A DNA stretch of 64,000 nucleotides from Sulfuritortus calidifontis (lineage in GTDB: Bacteria > Pseudomonadota > Gammaproteobacteria > Burkholderiales > Thiobacillaceae), in contig NZ_AP018721.1 of assembly GCF_003967275.1 (NCBI RefSeq), forward strand, positions 186,001 to 250,000. The letters are read 5' to 3'. Positions 52,681-60,619 of the stretch are shown piece after piece. Both the position numbers and the translations under genes were made by a program. Under the pieces are notes generated by a model, which was given only the letters and a program-made list of their open reading frames with translations, was not told the DNA's origin and did no database searches. Within the stretch, counting starts at the first letter, position 1; each line of letters begins with the position of its first letter.

Positions 52681-53795
52681 AACGCCTCGCCCCGATTCTG
52701 CTTCTGCCCCTGTTCACCGCTTGCGGCCCTGGCGACAAGGGGGCCGGTCCCGGTTCCGGCCCCGGCAACATGCCGCCGCCCGAGGTCGAGGTGGTCGAGG
52801 CCGACCGCGGCGCCGTCACCCTCACGCCCGAGCTGCCCGGCCGGGTGGCCGCCGTGCGCACGGCGCAGGTGCGGGCCCGGGTCGAGGGCATCGTCGAGAA
52901 GCAACTGTTCCAGGACGGCAGCGACGTGCGCGCGGGCCAGGCCCTGTTCCAGCTGGATGACCGCACCTACCGCACCGCTGCCCAGGCGGCCGAGGCCGAG
53001 GTCGAGACGAAGCGGCTCAACCTGCAGCGGATCGAGGCGCTGCTGCCGATCAAGGCGGTCAGCCAGCAGGAGGCCGACGCCGCCCGGGCCGCGCTGAAGC
53101 AGGCCGAGGCCCAGCTCGCGCGTGCCCGCCTGGATCTGGAAAACACCACCGTGCCGGCCGCCATCTCCGGCCGCATCGGCCGCGCCCTGGTCACCGAGGG
53201 CGCCCTGGTCGGCCGCGGCGAGGCCACCCTGCTCGCCACCATCGAGCAGCTGGAGCCGGTGCATGTGCTGTTCACCCAGCCCAACGCCGAGGTCCTGCGC
53301 CTGAAGGCGGCGCTCGCCGCCGGCAGGTTGAAGGCGGCGGAGGGACGCAGCGTCGAGCTGGTGCTGGAGAACGGCCAGGTCTATCCGCACAAGGGCCGGC
53401 TCACCTTCAGCGACATGAGCGTGGACACGGCCACCGGCGCCATCACCCTGAAGGCGGAATTCCCCAACCCCGAGCGCCTGCTGCTGCCGGGCACCTTTGT
53501 CCGCGTCCGGCTGGCCCAGGCGGTGGCGCCCGATGCCATCGCCGTGCCCCAGCGCGCCGTGCTGTCCGGTCCCCAGGGCCAGTTCGTGCTGCTGGTTGGG
53601 CCGGAAAACAAGGTGCTGCCGCGGCCGGTGAAGGTGGGCGCCATGGCCGGCGACCGCTTCGTGATCGAGGAGGGCCTGGCCGGGGGCGAGCGCGTCATTG
53701 TCTCCGGCCAGATGAAGGCCAAGCCGGGTTCGCCAGTCAAGCCGATTGAGCCGGTCGAGCCGGTCGAGCCGGTCGCGGCGAAGCGGGCGAACTGA
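52677..53795 (+). CDS. RND efflux periplasmic adaptor (MFP)
   Basis: 372-aa lipoprotein: signal with LFTAC lipobox (Cys16), then barrel-sandwich (VRARVEGIVEKQLFQDGSDVRAGQALFQLDDRTY), alpha-hairpin (AAQAAEAEVETKRLNLQRIEALLPIKAVSQQEADAARAALKQAEAQLARARLDLENT), beta-barrel and membrane-proximal domains, as in AcrA/MexA. The C-terminus has a tandem EPV repeat (PIEPVEPVEPVAA) from three exact 9-nt units at 53748-53774. It couples the pump to the outer-membrane channel. Confidence 0.93.
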   Translation: MKRLAPILLLPLFTACGPGDKGAGPGSGPGNMPPPEVEVVEADRGAVTLTPELPGRVAAVRTAQVRARVEGIVEKQLFQDGSDVRAGQALFQLDDRTYRTAAQAAEAEVETKRLNLQRIEALLPIKAVSQQEADAARAALKQAEAQLARARLDLENTTVPAAISGRIGRALVTEGALVGRGEATLLATIEQLEPVHVLFTQPNAEVLRLKAALAAGRLKAAEGRSVELVLENGQVYPHKGRLTFSDMSVDTATGAITLKAEFPNPERLLLPGTFVRVRLAQAVAPDAIAVPQRAVLSGPQGQFVLLVGPENKVLPRPVKVGAMAGDRFVIEEGLAGGERVIVSGQMKAKPGSPVKPIEPVEPVEPVAAKRAN

Positions 53796-53796
53796 G

Positions 53797-56700
53797 ATGG
53801 CACGCTTCTTTATCCATCGGCCCATCTTCGCCTGGGTCATCGCCATCCTGATCATGCTGGTCGGCGTGATCGCGCTGAAGAACCTGCCGGTCGCGCAGTA
53901 CCCGCAGGTGGCGCCGCCGCAGATCGCCTTCAACGTCACCTATCCCGGCGCTTCGGCCCAGGTGGTCGAGGACACCGTGATCAAGCTGATCGAGCAGGAG
54001 ATGAATGGCATCGAACATCTCCTGTACATGGAGGCCGCCTCCGAGCTGGGCGCCGGCACCCTCACCCTGACCTTCGAGCCGGGCACCAATGTCGACATCG
54101 CCTCGGTCGAGGCGCAGAACCGCATGAAGCGGGTCGAGGCGCGGTTGCCGGAAGACGTGCGCCGCCTGGGCGTGCCGGTGACCAAGCCGCAGCGCAACTA
54201 CCTGATGTTCGTCGCCATCCATTCCAAGGACGGCAAGCGCAGCGCCATCGACCTCGGCAGCTACGCCGCCGCCAATGTGCTCGACGAGCTGCGCCGCCTG
54301 CCCGGGGTGGGCGAGGCGATCCTGTTCGGCAGCGAATATTCCATGCGCATCTGGCTCAGGCCGGAGCAACTCAACAGCTACGGCCTGACCCCGGCCGACG
54401 TCAAGCGCGCCCTGCAGGCGCAGAACGTGCAGCTCGCCACCGGCGAGCTGAACCAGGCCCCGGCGGCCCAGGGCGCCCAGGTCAACGCGGTGATCGTCAC
54501 CCGCGGCCGGCTCGCCACGCCGGAGGAGTTCGGCGCTGTCGTGGTGCGCGCCCTGCCGAGCGGCGCCACGGTGAAAGTGAAGGACGTCGCCCGGGTCGAG
54601 CTGGGCGGCGACAGCTACGAGCGCTATGCCCGGATGAACGGCCAACCCATCGCCGCCATCGCCGTGCGCGTGGCGCCCGGCGCCAATGCGCTGGAGGTGG
54701 CCAAGTCGGTCAAGGCGCGCATGGCCGAGCTGGCCAAGTATTTCCCGGCGGGCATCGACTGGGCCATCCCCTACGACACCTCGCGCTTCGTCGAGATCTC
54801 CATCTTCGAGGTGGTGAAGACCCTGGGCGAGGCCATGCTCCTGGTCTTCGTCGTGATGTACGTTTTCCTCGGCCACTGGCGCACCACCCTGGTGCCCGCC
54901 GTGGTGGTGCCGGTGGCGCTGGCCGGCGCCACCGCCGGCCTCTATGCCTTCGGCTTTTCCATCAACGTGCTCACCCTGTTCGCCATGGTGCTCGCCATCG
55001 GCATCCTGGTCGACGACGCCATCGTCGTGGTCGAGAACGTCGAGCGCATCATGCGCGAGGAACACCTGGCGCCGCTGCCGGCCACGCTCAAGGCGATGGA
55101 CCAGATACTCGGCGCCATCCTCGGCATCTCGGTGGTGCTCTCGGCCGTGTTCATGCCCATGCTGTTCTTCGGCGGCTCGGTCGGCGCCATCTATCGCCAG
55201 TTCGCCACCACCCTGATCCTGACCATGGGTTTTTCGGTGCTGATGGCGCTGTCGCTGACGCCGGCCATGTGCGCGACCCTGCTCAAGCCGAGCGAGGCCG
55301 AGGCCGACGCGAAGCGCTGGTTCAACCGCTTCTTCGGCCGGGTGACCGAGCGCTACCGCGGCACCACCGCCCGCATCCTCGCCCGCAGCGGGCGCTGGAT
55401 GGCGATCTATCTCGCGGTCGTGCTCGCCACCGGCTGGCTGTTCGCCCGGCTGCCCGGCAGCTTCCTGCCCGAGGAGGACCAGGGCTATTTCATCACCCTG
55501 GTCCAGCTGCCCGGCGGTGCCACCCAGGAGCGCACGGTCGAGGTGCTGTCGCGGGTCGAGCGGTTCTACCTTAACCAGCCCGAGGTCGAGCGCGTGATCG
55601 GCGTGGTCGGCTTTTCCTTCTTCGGCCGGGGCCAGAATGCCGCGCTGGTGTTCACCCGGCTCAAGGACTGGGACGCGCGCGGCGGCAGGGAACACTCGGC
55701 CCAGGGCGTCATCGGCCGCGCCATGGGCGGCTTCATGCAGATCAAGGAGGCCATGGTGTTCGCGGTCAACCCGCCGCCCATCCCCGAGCTGGGCGCCGTC
55801 GGCGGCTTCGATTTCCGGCTGCTGGACCGCACCGGCCAGGGCCGCGAGGCGCTGCTGGAGGTGCGCAACAGGGTGCTCGGCCTGGCCAGCCAGGACCCGC
55901 GCCTGGCCGGCGTGCGGCCCGAGGGCCAGGAACCGGGGCCGCAGGTCTATCTCGACATCGATCGGGAGAAGGCCCAGGCCCTCTCGATCGACATGGCCGA
56001 GCTGAACGACACCCTGGCCTCGGCCATCGGCGTCGCCTACGTCAACGACTTCGTGCGCCAGGGCCGCATCCTCAAGGTGCAGATGCAGGCCGAGGCCGAC
56101 CTGCGCAAGACGCCGGAAGACCTGATGCGGCTGCCGGTGCGCAACCGTCAGGGCGGCATCGTGCAGCTGGGCGAGATCGCCCGGCCGCAGTGGGTGGTCG
56201 GCCTGCCCAAGCTCGACCGCTACAACGGCAGCCCCGCGCTCAAGATCGCCGGCGGCCCGGCCCCGGGCCATTCCACCGGCGAGGCGATGCAGGCCATGGA
56301 GGAGATCGCGGCCAAGCTGCCGCCGGGCTACGGCTTCGCCTGGTCCGGCACCTCGTTCGAGGAACGCCTGGCCGGGGCGCAGGCGCCCATCCTGTTCGCG
56401 CTGTCGCTGCTGGTGGTCTTCCTCGCCCTGGCCGCGCTGTACGAGAGCTGGGCCATCCCCTTCGCGGTCATCCTGGTGGTACCGCTCGGCGTGCTCGGCG
56501 CCGTGCTCGCCGTCCAGCTGCGCGGCCTGCCCAACGACGTGTTCTTCAAGGTCGGCCTGATCGCCATCATCGGCCTGTCGGCCAAGAACGCCATCCTGAT
56601 CATCGAGTTCGCCCGCAAGCTGCACGAGGACGGCATGGAACTGGTCGCGGCCACGCTCGAGGCCTGCCGCATGCGGCTGCGGCCGATCGTGATGACCAGC

Positions 56701-56901
56701 TTCGCCTTCATCCTGGGCGTGCTGCCGCTCGCCATCTCCACCGGGGCCGGCGCCGCCGGCCGCCATGCCGTGGGCACCGGCGTCATCGGCGGCATGATCG
56801 CCGCCACCCTGCTCGCCATCTTCCTGGTGCCGGTGTTCTTCGTGGTGGTGCGCCGCTTCTTCCCGGCGCGGCCGCCGCGAAAGGAAACGCAAAATGACTG
56901 A
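53797..56901 (+). CDS. RND multidrug efflux transporter (AcrB/MexB type)
   Basis: 1034-aa inner-membrane proton antiporter of the HAE1 family. Start MARFFIHRPIFAWVIAILIMLVGVIALKNLPVAQYP; TM4 proton-relay motif GILVDDAIVVVENVER; late LSAKNAILIIEFARKL; twelve membrane segments and two large periplasmic loops. It is the full-length single-chain form. It overlaps the channel gene by 8 nt. Substrate range cannot be read from the sequence. Confidence 0.95.
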   Translation: MARFFIHRPIFAWVIAILIMLVGVIALKNLPVAQYPQVAPPQIAFNVTYPGASAQVVEDTVIKLIEQEMNGIEHLLYMEAASELGAGTLTLTFEPGTNVDIASVEAQNRMKRVEARLPEDVRRLGVPVTKPQRNYLMFVAIHSKDGKRSAIDLGSYAAANVLDELRRLPGVGEAILFGSEYSMRIWLRPEQLNSYGLTPADVKRALQAQNVQLATGELNQAPAAQGAQVNAVIVTRGRLATPEEFGAVVVRALPSGATVKVKDVARVELGGDSYERYARMNGQPIAAIAVRVAPGANALEVAKSVKARMAELAKYFPAGIDWAIPYDTSRFVEISIFEVVKTLGEAMLLVFVVMYVFLGHWRTTLVPAVVVPVALAGATAGLYAFGFSINVLTLFAMVLAIGILVDDAIVVVENVERIMREEHLAPLPATLKAMDQILGAILGISVVLSAVFMPMLFFGGSVGAIYRQFATTLILTMGFSVLMALSLTPAMCATLLKPSEAEADAKRWFNRFFGRVTERYRGTTARILARSGRWMAIYLAVVLATGWLFARLPGSFLPEEDQGYFITLVQLPGGATQERTVEVLSRVERFYLNQPEVERVIGVVGFSFFGRGQNAALVFTRLKDWDARGGREHSAQGVIGRAMGGFMQIKEAMVFAVNPPPIPELGAVGGFDFRLLDRTGQGREALLEVRNRVLGLASQDPRLAGVRPEGQEPGPQVYLDIDREKAQALSIDMAELNDTLASAIGVAYVNDFVRQGRILKVQMQAEADLRKTPEDLMRLPVRNRQGGIVQLGEIARPQWVVGLPKLDRYNGSPALKIAGGPAPGHSTGEAMQAMEEIAAKLPPGYGFAWSGTSFEERLAGAQAPILFALSLLVVFLALAALYESWAIPFAVILVVPLGVLGAVLAVQLRGLPNDVFFKVGLIAIIGLSAKNAILIIEFARKLHEDGMELVAATLEACRMRLRPIVMTSFAFILGVLPLAISTGAGAAGRHAVGTGVIGGMIAATLLAIFLVPVFFVVVRRFFPARPPRKETQND

Positions 56902-58279
56902 TCGCCGCTTCCCCGCCGCCGGCCTGGCCGCGGCCCTCGCCGCCGCGCTGCTGGCCGGCTGCTCGCTGGTGCCCGAGTACCTGCGGCCGGCCCCGCCGGT
57001 GCCGGCGCAGTTCCCCGATGTCGAGGCCAAGGCGGCCGAGGCGGCCCTGCCGCCCTGGCGCGACTATTTCGCCGACCCGGCCCTGCAAGGGCTGATCGCG
57101 GCCGCGCTCGAACACAACCGCGACCTCAGGATCGCCCTGGCCCGGGTGGCAGAGGCGCGCGCCCTGGCCGGTGTCGCCCGTGCCGACCGGCTGCCCACGC
57201 TGGAGGCCCAGGCCACGGGCAGCCGCAGCCGCACCCCGGCCGATCTGAGCAGCAGCGGTGCCAAGCGCACCACCAGCCGCTACGACGCGGCCTTGGGGCT
57301 GACCGCCTTCGAATTGGATTTCTGGGGCCGGGTGGCCGCCCTGAGCGAGGCGGCACGGGCGCAGTACCTAGCCAGCGATGAGGCAGCCAGGAGCTTCCGC
57401 ATCGGCCTCATCGGCGACGTCGCCAACACCTGGTACCAGCGGCTGGAACTGGCCGAGCGCGAGCGTCTGGCGGCCGAGACCCTGAACAGCCGGCGCGAGA
57501 GCCTGGAGCTCACCCGCAAGCGGCGCGATGCCGGCCTGGCCGGCGACCTCGACGTGCTCGCGGCCGAAAGCCTGGCCGAGTCGGTGCGCGCCCAGTGGGC
57601 CGAACTCAAACGCCAGCGCCAGCAGACCGAGAACGCCCTGCGCCTGCTCACCGGCATGGCTGCCGAGTTGCCGCCGCCGGCCAGACCCGCCGCCCTGGCC
57701 GAACTGGCACCGGGCCTGCCCTCGGCGGTGCTGCTGCGCCGGCCCGACGTGCGCGCCGCCGAGCAGCGGCTGATCGCCGCCAACGCCAACATCGGCGCCG
57801 CCCGCGCCGCCTTCTTCCCGCGCATCTCGCTCACCGCCGCCTTCGGCAGCGCCAGCGGCGCCCTGTCCGGCCTGTTCGATTCCGGTAGCGAGGCCTGGTC
57901 GTTCCAGCCCGCGCTCAAGCTGCCGCTGTTCGATGCCGGGCGCAACCGGGCCAACCTCGACCTGGCCGAGGCGCGCAAGGTGGCTGCCGTGGCCGACTAC
58001 GAAAAGACCGTGCAGCAGGCCTTCCGCGAGGTGGCCGATGCCCTGGCCGCGCAGGCCGGCTACCGCGAGCAGCTGGCGGCCCAGGCGGCCAACCTGGCCG
58101 CGCAGCAGGCCCGGCTGCAGCGGGTACAGGCCCGGGCCGAGGCTGGCCTCGCCAGCTATCTGGAAGTGCTCGACGCCGGCCGCGAGGCCTTCGCCGCCGA
58201 GCAGGCCCTGGCCGCCGCCGAGCGCCAGGCCCAGGGCGCCCGCATCGCCCTGTACAAGGCCCTGGGCGGCGGCGACTGA
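56894..58279 (+). CDS. Outer-membrane efflux channel, NodT/OprM family
   Basis: 461-aa lipoprotein (LLAGCSLVPEYLRPAPPVPAQF, Cys23) with two OEP repeats; helical hairpins such as LGLTAFELDFWGRVAALSEAARAQYLASDEAARSFRIGLIGDVANTWYQ and the internal VLLRRPDVRAAEQRLIAANANIGAARAAFFPRISLTA are family signatures. It is the third component of the tripartite pump, translated from the same operon. Confidence 0.95.
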   Translation: MTDRRFPAAGLAAALAAALLAGCSLVPEYLRPAPPVPAQFPDVEAKAAEAALPPWRDYFADPALQGLIAAALEHNRDLRIALARVAEARALAGVARADRLPTLEAQATGSRSRTPADLSSSGAKRTTSRYDAALGLTAFELDFWGRVAALSEAARAQYLASDEAARSFRIGLIGDVANTWYQRLELAERERLAAETLNSRRESLELTRKRRDAGLAGDLDVLAAESLAESVRAQWAELKRQRQQTENALRLLTGMAAELPPPARPAALAELAPGLPSAVLLRRPDVRAAEQRLIAANANIGAARAAFFPRISLTAAFGSASGALSGLFDSGSEAWSFQPALKLPLFDAGRNRANLDLAEARKVAAVADYEKTVQQAFREVADALAAQAGYREQLAAQAANLAAQQARLQRVQARAEAGLASYLEVLDAGREAFAAEQALAAAERQAQGARIALYKALGGGD

Positions 58280-58328
58280 GGTCGGGCCGGACGAAATCCG
58301 CCTGGCCAGCCGGCGGCGCTGTGCTATA

Positions 58329-58354
58329 GAAATATTAGCGATTCCTAATATTTC
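58329..58354. promoter_or_regulatory. Palindrome upstream of the C_GCAxxG_C_C gene, BigR/SqrR-like operator
   Basis: GAAATATTAG-CGATTC-CTAATATTTC, a perfect 10-bp inverted repeat with 6-nt centre, 10 nt before the start codon. The AT-rich ATTAG-N6-CTAAT core resembles sites of ArsR-family sulfur sensors such as BigR; the regulator is not in the window. Confidence 0.6.
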
Positions 58355-58364
58355 GGAGCGGCAG

Positions 58365-58865
58365 ATGGCAACAGCGGACAAACCGGCCCCGGTCGACAAG
58401 CAAAACCTGGCGCAACAGGCCTACGACAAGGCGCTGCAATATGAACTCGACTACGGCTGCTGCCCGCAATGCGTGCTGGCCGCCATCCAGGAGACCGTCG
58501 GCGTCATCGACGACAGCGTGATCAAGGCCAGCCACGGCCTCTCCGGCGGCGGCGGCCTCATGGGCCAGGGCGCCTGCGGCGCCCTCACCGGCGGCCTGGT
58601 CGCCCTCAGCGCCAAGCGCGGCCGCGACCGCGACAAGCTGGACAAGGGCCGCTTCATCAGCAACTTCAAGAAGGGCCGCGAACTGGTCGAACGCTTCCGC
58701 CAGGAGTTCGGCGGCATCACCTGTGAGCAGCTCCAGCAATGCTTCACCGGCCGTACCTACGACATGTGGAACGAGGACGAGTACAAGGCCTTCGACGCGG
58801 CGCGCGGGCAGCAGTGCGCGCGGGCGACGGCGACGGTGACGAAGTGGGTGGTGGAGATGCTTTAG
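58365..58865 (+). CDS. C_GCAxxG_C_C family (possible redox) protein
   Basis: 166 aa. The family motif set is visible: YGCCPQCVLAAIQE, GLMGQGACGALTGGLVALS (GCAxxG-like, here GACGALTGG), then ITCEQLQQCFTG and GQQCARATATVTKWV. The spaced cysteines suggest a disulfide or metal centre, but no activity is established. Members often lie near sulfur or electron-transfer genes. GGAG precedes the ATG. It is separated from the efflux operon by the strong palindrome and is probably regulated on its own. Confidence 0.85.
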   Translation: MATADKPAPVDKQNLAQQAYDKALQYELDYGCCPQCVLAAIQETVGVIDDSVIKASHGLSGGGGLMGQGACGALTGGLVALSAKRGRDRDKLDKGRFISNFKKGRELVERFRQEFGGITCEQLQQCFTGRTYDMWNEDEYKAFDAARGQQCARATATVTKWVVEML

Positions 58866-58870
58866 AAGTA

Positions 58871-58899
58871 GGGCGCATTAGCCGTTAGGCGTAATGCGC
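58871..58899. repeat. Palindromic repeat after the C_GCAxxG_C_C gene
   Basis: GGCGCATTA ... TAATGCGCC with an 11-nt centre GCCGTTAGGCG, itself partly paired. A common dispersed repeat type; it may also terminate transcription. Confidence 0.65.
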
Positions 58900-58959
58900 C
58901 GGATGGATTTGAATCACACACGGTGCAGTGGGACGGTGGCCTGGATAGAGGTTGTTGGT

Positions 58960-59328
58960 TCACGTAAGGCCTCCGGCCGGGCGCCCCCGGCCGGAGGACT
59001 GCCGTGTGCAAAAGGCGCCGGATAAATATTTCATGCGGCGCAATGAGTACTGCGCTCTAGCTAACCCCTGCGTTTGCGTTCGAACCGGGCACCAAGAAAA
59101 CAACAGCAACATGAACGGGGGTACCAAAACCAAATACGTCCAACCCCACCAAAGCCCGCTGGCCCACGAAAGGCCGCCCGGAAAGCTGAGCAGCAGCATC
59201 TGTGGCAATAAGCCAATTTGGAGGAAGACGACATTGCCTTTGACGTCGGTGGTGTTGGCTGCGGCCGCAGCCCAGCATAGTGGCCAGATGAGGTAGATCA
59301 GGGCGAACCGGAGGCCGAGGCGGCTCAT
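58960..59328 (-). CDS. Small membrane protein, unknown function
   Basis: About 122 aa starting MSRLGLRFALIYLIWPLCWAAAAANTT, with two or three hydrophobic segments (also VVFLQIGLLPQMLLLSFPGGL and WGWTYLVLVPPFMLLLFSW). No family was recognised. Its ATG overlaps the stop of the PP-loop gene (ATGA), which suggests translational coupling and supports it being real. The last roughly 12 residues are encoded by a GC hairpin repeat, so the original C-terminus may have been altered. Confidence 0.5.
   Translation of the reverse strand: MSRLGLRFALIYLIWPLCWAAAAANTTDVKGNVVFLQIGLLPQMLLLSFPGGLSWASGLWWGWTYLVLVPPFMLLLFSWCPVRTQTQGLARAQYSLRRMKYLSGAFCTRQSSGRGRPAGGLT
58970..58997. repeat. GC-rich perfect hairpin
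   Basis: CCTCCGGCCGGG (58970-58981) pairs with CCCGGCCGGAGG (58986-58997) around CGCC. It lies in the 3' coding end of the opposite-strand small membrane protein. Confidence 0.65.
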
Positions 59329-60071
59329 ATCGTTGGTGGCGTCCCCATCAGTGGCCGCATGGTCGTGAGTAGATTCGCGAACAACTGCGGATGCTCCTTC
59401 TCCTGCTGTTCCAACAGCAGCTTCATCTGATACCGCTGCATCGGCATCGAAAAACACGCCGGGCAGTTCTCATGGATTACCGGCAGCCCCGCATTCTTCG
59501 CGAAGTCCCGGGTCTGGCGCTCGCGGGCGTAGACGAAGGGCCGGATGACGCGGACGTCGCCGGCGTCGTTCAGGTAGTGCGCCTGCATGGTGCGCAGCTT
59601 GCCGCCGAAGAAGGCGGACATGAGAAAGGTCTCGGCCAGGTCGTCCAGGTGCTGGGCCAGGGCGAGCACGTTGTAGCCGTTTTCCCGTGCGGTGCGGTAG
59701 AGGATGCCGCGGCGCATCCTGGAACAATAGGCACAGAAGGAATCGCCCTGCATGTGGGCCTGGGCCTGCTCGACGATGGGCTGGCTGTCGTAGAAATAGC
59801 GCACGCCCAGCTGTTCCAGGTAGGGCTTGAGCGGCGAGGGGTCGAAGTCGGGCGATTGCGGGTCGACAGTGCAGGCGGCCAACTCGAACTTGATCGGCGC
59901 CTTCTTCTGCAAGTGGAGCAGCACGTGGAGCAGGGACAGGCTGTCCTTGCCGCCGGACAGCCCGAGCAGCACCCGGTCGCCATCGCGGATCATCATGTAG
60001 TCGCCGATCGCGCGACCGGCGGCGGTGAGCAGGCTGCGGCTGGGTTTGACCGCTTCGAGCGCTTCGGTCAC
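59325..60071 (-). CDS. TtcA-family PP-loop ATPase
   Basis: 248-aa ATP pyrophosphatase. PP-loop LLGLSGGKDSLSLLHVLL (SGGxDS, about residues 36-50), CAYCSRMRRG (CxxC near residue 117) and a later CPACFSMPMQR (CxxC) are as in TtcA, which thiolates cytidine 32 of tRNA using an iron-sulfur cluster. It is shorter than E. coli TtcA (about 310 aa) and its C-terminus differs, so it may be a related subfamily with another substrate. The GTG start overlaps the tlpA stop (GTGA), implying coupled translation. Confidence 0.82.
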   Translation of the reverse strand: MTEALEAVKPSRSLLTAAGRAIGDYMMIRDGDRVLLGLSGGKDSLSLLHVLLHLQKKAPIKFELAACTVDPQSPDFDPSPLKPYLEQLGVRYFYDSQPIVEQAQAHMQGDSFCAYCSRMRRGILYRTARENGYNVLALAQHLDDLAETFLMSAFFGGKLRTMQAHYLNDAGDVRVIRPFVYARERQTRDFAKNAGLPVIHENCPACFSMPMQRYQMKLLLEQQEKEHPQLFANLLTTMRPLMGTPPTI

Positions 60072-60619
60072 AACAGCGGCGCGACCAGCGCTTCCAGCTT
60101 CTGCTCGGCGACGGCGCCGGTGTAGGTGGCGGCGGGCTTGCCGTCGCGGTCGAGCACCAGGGTGTAGGGCAGGCCGCCCAGGCGGTTGCCGGCCAGCGTG
60201 CTCAACTGGCTGGCCTCGGGGCCACCGACCAGGATGGGATAGTGGATGCCGATTTCGTCGACATAGGCCTGCACCCGGCTTGGCTCGTCGAGGGCGACGC
60301 CGACGAAGACCAGGCCCTTGTCGGCGTATTTCTCGTGCAGCTTGATGAAGCCGGGGATCTCTTCGCGGCAGGGCGGGCACCAGGGCGCCCAGAAGTTGAT
60401 GACCACGACCTTGCCGGCCCACTGGCTGAGGGGCTGCGGTTTGCCTTCGAGGTCGGGCAGGCTGGCGGCCATGACCGCGCCGGTGTCGATGCCCTCGCTC
60501 AGCCCGCCGTTGTCGGCGGCCGGCGTGGGGTCGCTGAGTTTCTTGTAGACGAAGGCACCGGCGACGCCGAAGACGGCGGCGACGATGAGGACGCTGAGGT
60601 GATGTTTCTTCAGCTTCAT
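60068..60619 (-). CDS. TlpA-like thiol:disulfide reductase
   Basis: 183-aa membrane-anchored thioredoxin-fold protein. N-terminal TM (about residues 8-25), LPDLEGKPQPLSQWAGKVVVINFWAPWCPPCREEIPGFIKL with active site WCPPC (about residues 80-84), and cis-Pro GGLPYTLVLDRDG. It probably receives electrons from the DsbD encoded directly upstream (4-nt overlap) to reduce a periplasmic target; the target is unknown. Confidence 0.93.
   Translation of the reverse strand: MKLKKHHLSVLIVAAVFGVAGAFVYKKLSDPTPAADNGGLSEGIDTGAVMAASLPDLEGKPQPLSQWAGKVVVINFWAPWCPPCREEIPGFIKLHEKYADKGLVFVGVALDEPSRVQAYVDEIGIHYPILVGGPEASQLSTLAGNRLGGLPYTLVLDRDGKPAATYTGAVAEQKLEALVAPLL

Noticed and set aside
53737-57030. 1097-codon minus-strand open frame opposite the RND pump
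   Set aside because: His/Asp/Gly-rich shadow composition and no recognisable domain; the plus-strand RND transporter explains the sequence.
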